The notes under the pieces are model-generated. The model was given only the letters and a program-made list of their open reading frames with translations, was not told where the DNA came from and searched no databases. Below, piece after piece: positions 57,041 through 64,000 of a DNA stretch of 64,000 nt. The stretch is from Aplysia californica (Eukaryota > Mollusca > Gastropoda > Aplysiida > Aplysiidae), in the NCBI RefSeq assembly GCF_000002075.1, contig NW_004797582.1, positions 117,964-181,963 on the forward strand, in the 5' to 3' direction. Within the stretch, counting starts at the first letter, position 1, and each line of letters begins with the position of its first letter. Position numbers and translations under genes: made by a program.

Positions 57041-57629
57041 TTTTATACACATATATGATGATATTTGTCTATTTCTGCTTTGTTGAAAATAAGTCATTTA
57101 CTGCAAGTCGATGGTTTATGGGAAAAAAACCCCAGATGGGACAAATGCTTCGTACTCATATGCACATCAGCTTTGGAAGACATGAACATTGTATGCCCTG
57201 GTTTCACACGATCTACTGAGACAGCAAGATCGAAAAAAATAAAGCAAGCAACAGTTTCTCTTTCAACAGTCAACCTCATCTAGCTTCACATTTCCAATGT
57301 AGGCCTAAATGTTATCCTGACGACAATCCTGATTCAGCATTTGCCATGCTGCACGTTCACTGTCACTCAATAAACAACAACTATATCGTGTACTATTCTT
57401 GTCACAATGAATGTCATTTTGAAAACATGACTGCCAAACCTGACAGCATTATGATGAATGCAATGAACAGGGAAGAAAGGTACACAGGGATCATTTCAGA
57501 TACGAGATAAATAGATTCAAGGACCCTCAGGTTTTCACAGATCAAGCCTCCAAAGACAGAAGAGCATTACAAGAAATCAACACATATAGTAATCATAATA
57601 CCAACATTTCTTGACAAAGTTTCATTCAG
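57041..57629 (-). other. Probable 3' UTR or 3' flank of the SMARCAL1-like gene
   Basis: This lies directly downstream (to the left) of the stop codon of the minus-strand gene. No coding signal and no repeat ends were recognised. A clear minus-strand AATAAA was not found, so the transcript end is not placed. Confidence 0.35.
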
Positions 57630-60600
57630 TCACAAAGGGTCCAGAGCAAGAGTTTGTTCTGCCAGCAAAAAGTCTTCATCCTCATCACTCCAATCCAATG
57701 AACTTGCTTCACATTTTTGCTGTTTAGAAGGTGGTGAGCTCCAGAGAAAATTGGTGATGTCCGTCTGTCTCTTTGACGGAGTCGTACTTTGTTTCTTCTT
57801 TGATGGCTCTAATAGCTCACTTTGACTGTTTGAGAACTCCTGGTGGTCACTTTTAGATGGTGTCTTTTCAAACTGTTTTTTCAAAGCACTATGGTCAACA
57901 TTTGACTGCCCAGCAAGTTTCTCTTCTGATGTTGTTGATCATTCATGAGGAAAAGGAATGAGAAGTCAATGAAAAGGTCTGACAATCAAGCATTTCTAGC
58001 TTTTTCTTGATAAAAGGACAGCACTCAGACAAACATATCTAAATACTGTCTGAACCTTGGTTCTCTGACACTGCAACTGGTAATTGTGCTGCTTCTATAA
58101 TAATCAATTAATCAATGATTGGATGCTTTACTGTGCTTTACCTTTGCAACTACTGTTATTTCCCTTCCTCCTACAACTGGGGTCACCTCAGCCACTGCCA
58201 CAACTACTACTATTTTTTTACTACTCTACTACTGCACCACCACCCACACTCCCAACCCCCCCCCAAAACCCCCCCCCCCAAAAAACCCCCCCCACAAAAC
58301 AATAAAAAAAAACCCCCACTAGTCAAGCAAGAGCAATTTTTAACTGACAGGTATTTCAAATTTAAGATTTGACCAGAAAATTACACCAGTATCTCATGGC
58401 ATAGAATTAAACTCTTATACCAAGCGAGGTTATGGGAAAAAAATAATAAATAAAGGCTTTCATTTTTACACAATAGAAGCTGATCAACCCTGATCACATT
58501 CATAAAACAAGCTGTAAAGGCTTTCATTTCTACACAATAGAATCTGATCAACCCTGATCAAATTAATAAAATAAGCTGAGGTCTACAAAAAAAAAAAATT
58601 TTTTAAATTGAACTACAAGTCCTTTCCAACAAACAATTAAATAAAAAACAGAAACAGCTATGAGGAGAATATAACTACAGTAAAGCACCGATATAATGAC
58701 ATCGATAGGATGTGCAAATCTTTTTGTTATATACGAATTTCACTATGTACATGTTTTAAATACAAACAATATACACATGTATAAGAACCCCCCCCCCCCC
58801 CCCCCCCCCCCGGAACCTAAAAATCTGTTGCTATGAGCATGTCTCATTATGTGCGTGCTAGACTGTAGTAGATAAATTCATGGACCAGCATTGCCAAATC
58901 TGTCTGAAAGGGGAGATGTTCCTCAACCTGAAGGATAATATTTACTACCAATACAGCACACAAAAAGCAGCTTGTGCACTGTAAACAACCATACTGCCAT
59001 ATATGAGTAGGACAACTCCCAGTAACGTCTGCCCAACAGTCTAATCACTAGACCACAGATGCCACTTGTAGTACAACACTACTACTATCTCCACCACTAT
59101 AACCACTGCCAGTACCACTACTATTACTGTCCCACCTGGAATGCAAAGTGCGGCCGATTTTGCAACTACTGTTGTTATTTCTCTTCCTCCTACAACTGGG
59201 GTCACCTCAGCCACTGCCAGTGCAACAACTACTACTTTTTACTACTCTACTACTGCACCACCTCTTCTTCTGCTGCTACTAAGTACTACTACTACTAACT
59301 ACTACTAACTACCACTACTACTAACTACCACTACTACTAACTTCTACTAACTATCACTAATACTAACTACTACTAACTATCACTAATACTAACTACTACT
59401 AACTACCACTACTACTAACTATTACTAACTACTACTAACTACCACTACTGCTAACTACTACTACTACTACTAACTACTACTACTAACTACCGCTACTACT
59501 AACTACTACTACTAACTACTACTAACTACTACTACTACTGCTGCTACTACTACTGCCGCTACTACTGCTACTGCTACTGCTACTACTACTACTGCTACTA
59601 CTACAGCTACTACTACTGCTGCTACTATTACCTCCACAACCCAAGCCACCACCATTGCTACTACTGTTACTACTATAACCACTGCTACTACCACAAACAC
59701 CACCGCTAACACTGCTTCCTCTACATACGTTTACCTGCTTCAGTACTGTCAGGGTCTGTTGTTCCAGCAGCCGGTCTAGAACAATGTTCCTCTACCAACT
59801 GGCTGCTAAACAGGTCTAAGATGGTCTGCTGATCCTTGCTCTGAATTGTGTAGATTAAAAATAATACAGTTTACTACAACAATATGAGACACTGGGGTGC
59901 AATTGACTGGTCAGTCAGATGTGGACACAATCAATCACATGTTTGCATGTAGTATATTCTAGCTAATGAGAAATGGGGGAGTCACACTTGTGCATTACCT
60001 CCTTCAATATGGCAAATAAGGATGAGAGAACTTAAGAAGTTATTCTGACACAGATCCAGAACTTTTGCCAAGACATGACAGTACAAGCTCAAGGGATGAT
60101 AAGCGATAAGGGACCCAGTCAGGATAACACCTTGAGCAAAAAATTCTTGTGAAAGACCCCCCCCCCCCAAAAAAAAATCACCTAAAAACAAGAGAAGTAA
60201 ATGTAAACCTAAGACTTTCTAATCTTTTAATAGTGTATATTTTTATAGTGCATATCAGAACCCTGTGTCATATGTGTGAAATGGGGAAGTGGATAGGGGA
60301 ATCAAGACTTTAAACAGCTGACAAAATGTTCAGGAGAAGGGCGAAGATCAATTTTAAGTCAAATCAGTATGGATGACTCTTAGAAAGGCTTTGAATCCTA
60401 CATACCTCTAACCGCTTAGTGTCAGCATCAGAAAAATCATCCTTTGTCAAACCTGCTTTGCTCAACACATCAAGCTTGCCTTGAATCAGAGGCCTGGAAA
60501 GATTTTAAAACTCGTCTTTTTATACTCCATAATCTAGAAATAATTCAAAGGGGTCAAAATGAAGGACTAATTACAAGATAGAAGCAAAACCCCAAAATTA

Positions 60601-63600
60601 AATTTGTCAGACCAGCTCACAGTGGTCACTCAATATCACAGAGAAAGTGACCCTTATAGACTAGTGGCCTCTATGGAAAGGGTATAAGTTACTGTGACTT
60701 ACTAGACTTAAGGTGCTCATTTGACCTTATGAAGTTGCGAGCATTGTAAAACTCTTACCAAACTTACCAGATTTAACAAGTCAACAGATGGTTTAAAATT
60801 CCAAATCTTAATTTCATCTTCCCTTTCATTTCCATCACAATTGTTATCTATTATAAGAGCTTCTTTGTATTGATTGAACACATACGCTCAGTCTGAGGAG
60901 AGATTGTTTTGTTTTAGTAGAGGTTTTACGACACTTGCAACTGCATAAAGTCATAAGAGCGCCAGAAGATCAGAGGTGTTACAAGATAGTAACAAACATA
61001 AAAAAGGAGGGGAGATAAGGACGATAGATGTTTGATAGGAAAGAAGAAGCAACTCACACCAGAGCACCCGTCAACCACCCACGAGGAGAGATTAGAGAAA
61101 AACTTTTGTAGTAAGTGACCCTTGTAATGGAACAGTGGCTGTTAGTACAGGTGACACTTATGAAGAGGTGACCACTGATGCAGGTTCAACTATAATCTGA
61201 AACAACAAAACATCTTCACTGTTACAGTGTTTGAACATTTTGGTCTATGTACACAAAATCATTAAGACATTAAAGAAAAATTTCACCATTGGCACAATTC
61301 AAGCTTTGTAATTGTTCTTTTGGTAACACTTGGCACCTGACACCAAGGCCAGCTGAACTTTTTCTTAAAAAACTTCGTCAAATACCGAAATGGTTTAGTG
61401 AATAAGACGACAATATTTCTCAACCAAACTTACCAGATCTCATCATCAGCTGTGCCTCTGGCCACTAGATACTGGACACTCACAGAATCCTTCTGACCAA
61501 TACGGTGAACTCTGTCTTCTGCTTGCACAAGAATCTGCAAATAGATTGAGGATAACTTACAGTCATAAGTGTTAAAATGCCCCCCCCCCCCCCCCCGCCA
61601 AAAAAAAAAAAAAATCCATCTAAGTCAAATAACCAGAACAAAAAACAACAACTACTTAGAAAACCCAGCTAAAAATAAAATCAGATAAAAAAAACCAAAC
61701 CCACCTGCCAGCCATACCAATAAATCTCCAACCCTCAAACAAGAATTATAACAAGCATTGTAAACAAAACCTGTTGGAGTGCAAGAAGTATTCAATCATG
61801 TATTTCATACTGGCTTAGTTACCAAACTTCTGATTAAATTCATAGGACATATTAAGAGTATGCCAACTTCTAAAAAAAAGTAATGTTTTCATCAACCTAC
61901 AATAGATTCTTTTTAAATGAAAGACAAAAAAGATCACAAATCTTTACATAAAGTACTCCACAAAGAGTGCTCACTCCTAAAACTTCCAGATTGTATCATG
62001 ACCATGGTTCAGAGAGGAGTAACTGAAGAAGAAAATACAGGCCTTTGCTATTTTAAGGTACATACCACACTGCAAAAACAGAAAATGAAAACAAGCCTGA
62101 AAACCCTCAATATCGTAATAAAATTGAACGACTGATAAATATAACCTAAAAAAGAACACTCAACTTACACCAGGATTCCAAAACAATTCTGCAAATAGCA
62201 CTGTACTGGCAGCAGAAAGATTGAGACCAGCATTTGCAGCAGTGATTGACAAAATGGCCACTTGGTATTCCGGGCAAGTTTGAAACTTTCTACAGAAATA
62301 GTTCCTCTGTTCTGATGTTGTGTGTCCATCTATCCGAATATACTTTATTTCAGAGGCCTGAAAAAGAAAAGTAGTCTAAATCAGCCTATGCATGAGTATG
62401 AACAATATCCTTTATCTATAAATAAAATCTCCTTCTAAATGACATGACAGCCCTTCCATTCAAAACATGTTTTAAAAAAAGCAGTTCTGATAGAGACCAT
62501 AAAAAAATAACTCGCCATGAGGTAGCATCTAAGCCCATTAAGTGGTCATTCGGAAGTCCCAAGATCGGATCCTGCAAGTACCCTAGAAAACTTTCCAAGC
62601 TTCTCAGATACTGGCTCAGCAATACAGGGAATGGATGTTATCCATAGGTATTGTCCCCAAAATAATTTGTGTATGATTTTAAAAAGGACACTGAATGAAA
62701 ATAAAAATTAACAAAAAACAAACAAAAATAAAGAAAATAATGTTTTCCCCTACATTCATTTTTGTGTTGTGTTTCACATTTCCTGATTCTCCCAAGGATG
62801 TAGAGAATGTAGAGAAAATATGTTCTTCCACATAAAATTAATTGTAAAGTGCATAGTCTATCAGTCATAGTTTATTTTCTTTTGAGGGATACATACAACA
62901 CAGTGGCCACCAATAATTACACAACCATAAAAAGGAGAAGATTGAGATATTTAAGACATGTTTTGAGAATGCCAGAGACAAGATTGCTCTATCAGACATG
63001 GTATTGGAGACCAAGTGGAAAAGAAAAAGAGGTAAACCAACAGGAAGTTATAGAGGCACAAACAGACCACAATGTGCCAAGATTGGAGGAGGTCACCAGG
63101 GACAGGCAAGCATGATACCAATTGCTCTCTGCCTTATGTAACTGATGGCATGGGGAGAGAGTAAGTAATTAAGTAATTATTTCTAAAAACCTTTGACTTG
63201 ATGCAATCCTCAATACAATCCAGCATCTCTTTGTGGTGCCCAAAGACAAGAAACTTCCGATCAGACTCAATGAAGTCCAGAACATAGTCTCTGTAATACA
63301 GCAAAGGAAAATGTGAGCAAAACAAGGAGTACAAATAGATGTGCGTGTAATTTGAGTGTTCATGAGTGTGGGTATTTGTCATAGTCATATTTTATTCTCA
63401 ATGTACACTGACCAGAGTTGGTTCAGTCTTAGGAGGAATTCAGTTAAATTTTTTCTCAGACATTCAGCCATTACAGACACGATGCTTCTTTGGCTTTGAA
63501 CTGACCAGTAAATCTGTGTAAAGTGTACACAGGGATTCATTCTGAGTTTGCTTTTGTCCCCCCTCTGATACTGAAAGACTAATAACTTGTTCTCAATCAC

Positions 63601-63895
63601 TCTGGCATCAAGGAAGTGAAAATCTTGGGAAAAAGCTCAAAAGTCATGACATTGACCAAGCTGGCTAGACAAATGACCAAATTACACATACCTGACAGCA
63701 GCCAGTTTGGCTTTGCAAGTCTCGTTGAAATAATGAAGCAGCACTCCTTGTCTATCCATTCCCTTGAGAGATTTTTTGCTCATTGCACCAGAAAAATGCT
63801 TTAAACTTTTGTGAATTTTGATTCTTCCTGGTTCAAGTATCACCACCTGGCGTGTTTTGGTCGGAAGTTGTGAAAGGACTTCCTGCTTCAGTCGC
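57630..63895 (-). CDS. SMARCAL1-like: SMARCAL1-type annealing helicase, C-terminal 360 aa (7 exons; 5' part outside)
   Basis: SNF2-family ATPase that in vertebrates rewinds RPA-coated DNA at stalled forks. Minus-strand exons in transcript order: 63895-63692, 63290-63191, 62357-62169, 61534-61434, 60493-60406, 59840-59735, 57925-57630. All are GT-AG and phase-consistent, with stop TGA at 57632-57630. The exons encode [100 protein letters not shown] (helicase motif VI); [20 protein letters not shown]; then a variable Ser/Lys-rich tail. The core agrees closely with human SMARCAL1; ZRANB3 is less likely because it has GTLDTLMW in place of GTADD-x-WPLIQ. The tail has a PIP-like QTDITNFLW. The HARP domains and helicase motifs I-III must lie right of the window. 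Confidence 0.92.
58120..59280. repeat. Duplicated ~110-bp block in the last intron of the SMARCAL1-like gene
   Basis: TTTGCAACTACTGTTATTTC, TCCTCCTACAACTGGGGTCA, CTCAGCCACTGCCA and CTACTCTACTACTGCACCAC occur at about 58143-58245 and again at about 59158-59262. Between them are C-rich tracts (58255-58318 and 58789-58811), a 64-bp tandem pair starting TAAAGGCTTTCATTT (58453 and 58516), and the MITE at 58678. Confidence 0.75.
58678..58865. mobile_element. Tc1-type MITE, 188 bp, TA target site
   Basis: TA-CAGTAAAGCACCGATATAA and the right end GTGCGTGCTAGACTG-TA are imperfect inverted ends next to TA on both sides. A C run divides the element. A diverged relative is at 48991-49150. Confidence 0.65.
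59080..59710. repeat. (ACT)n / ACTACTACTAACT trinucleotide-based array
   Basis: From about 59280 to 59600 the sequence is nearly pure ACT with regular AACT phase slips, flanked by impure CTA/CCA runs on both sides. It ends about 100 bp from the exon at 59735-59840. Any Val-rich reading frame on the other strand is an artefact of the repeat. Confidence 0.85.
60717..60770 (+). mobile_element. 3' tail fragment of the short SINE
   Basis: GTGCTCATTTGACCTTATGA, AGTTGCGAGCATTGTAAAAC is the tail block alone, in an intron of the SMARCAL1-like gene and opposite in direction to the gene. Confidence 0.55.
60906..61082 (-). mobile_element. Short SINE, minus strand, exact 11-bp TSD
   Basis: GAGGAGAGATT flanks it (60895-60905, 61083-61093). 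It is full length from GTGGGTGGTTGACGGGTGCT to the CCTCTACTAAAACAAAAC tail. It lies in the sense direction of the SMARCAL1-like gene, in the intron between the exons at 61434 and 60493. Confidence 0.88.
62890..63115 (+). pseudogene. LINE reverse transcriptase C-terminal fragment
   Basis: The plus strand reads [40 protein letters not shown] and ending [14 protein letters not shown]. The pattern R-R-R-LRYL-HVLRM-x3-RL and the final EE-x5-DR are what I know from the C-terminal tails of several invertebrate LINE proteins. It is a 5'-truncated relic in an intron of the SMARCAL1-like gene, opposite to the gene. A spliced-out exon of the gene is excluded by strand. Confidence 0.65.
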
Positions 63896-64000
63896 CTTTT
63901 AAATCGAGAAGAGAAAAAGTTGAGAATGTTTTAAAAAAACTGTTTAACATAATGACAGACAACATGAGAAAATCAAAAAGGTAACAAGGAGGAAATGAAA

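Noticed and set aside
59512-59712. Val/Ala-rich minus-strand reading frame
   Set aside because: It is the reverse reading of the ACT array; it lies in an intron between two good exons of the SMARCAL1-like gene.
5829-63895. A functional cluster of PARP6/8 and SMARCAL1 in one pathway
   Set aside because: Both enzymes touch genome maintenance or ADP-ribosylation in the literature, but they converge tail to tail across 17 kb of repeats. Neighbourhood alone does not support joint function.

Overview
This is a piece of an animal nuclear genome, not a bacterial or viral one. Two multi-exon genes with clean GT-AG introns are visible, and between and inside them lie many tRNA-derived SINEs, small TIR transposons, microsatellites and three N-filled assembly gaps (26214-26313, 38244-39142, 50770-51365). 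The repeat style (AGATCT-rich and AGGCCTA-rich stretches, SINEs ending in ATT repeats, hAT, Tc1-type and TTAA elements) and the protein matches suggest a lophotrochozoan, most likely a gastropod mollusc. That taxon is an inference; no species marker is present.

Layout. 1-1241 (+): the 3' end of a PIN/FEN1-like nuclease plus Cys-rich CXC-tail gene, broken by one frame change and with an altered acidic motif. 5829-39922 (+): a gene I rebuilt as 19 coding exons giving 613 aa, an ortholog of the PARP6/PARP8 mono-ADP-ribosyltransferases. Its exons agree with the vertebrate proteins from the N-terminal DDVDIDL-type region through the CxxC...C4C motif to the ART catalytic domain (H446, Y481). It also carries a UBA-like domain (about residues 174-210) that I do not recall in the human proteins. 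39923-57629: intergenic space packed with nested transposons. 57630-63895 (-): the last seven coding exons of an annealing helicase of the SMARCAL1 type (360 aa visible); its N-terminal part lies beyond the right edge. The two genes converge tail to tail, so they cannot share a promoter.

Transposable elements dominate the rest. I found at least four, probably five, hAT-like non-autonomous elements. Each has its own iterated subterminal word, two have exact 8-bp target duplications, and one sits only 7 bp past the first coding exon's splice-donor hexamer. Five elements have TTAA target sites, one of which (9584-12977) holds a fragment of a Mutator-like transposase and is itself the host of an hAT element and a SINE. 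Other elements are Tc1-type MITEs with TA target sites, a mariner relic, a DDE transposase relic, LINE 3' ends, and two SINE groups that share a 3' tail. Four copies of the short SINE have exact 10-12 bp target duplications, one of them a dimer. I saw no CRISPR array, operon, rRNA or functional tRNA gene, and no retroviral or capsid-bearing element.

The most biologically interesting points are the UBA-bearing PARP6/8 protein, a possible PIP-like motif in the SMARCAL1-like tail, the TTAA/Mutator-like combination, and the clear nesting order of the transposons, which gives a relative insertion history.
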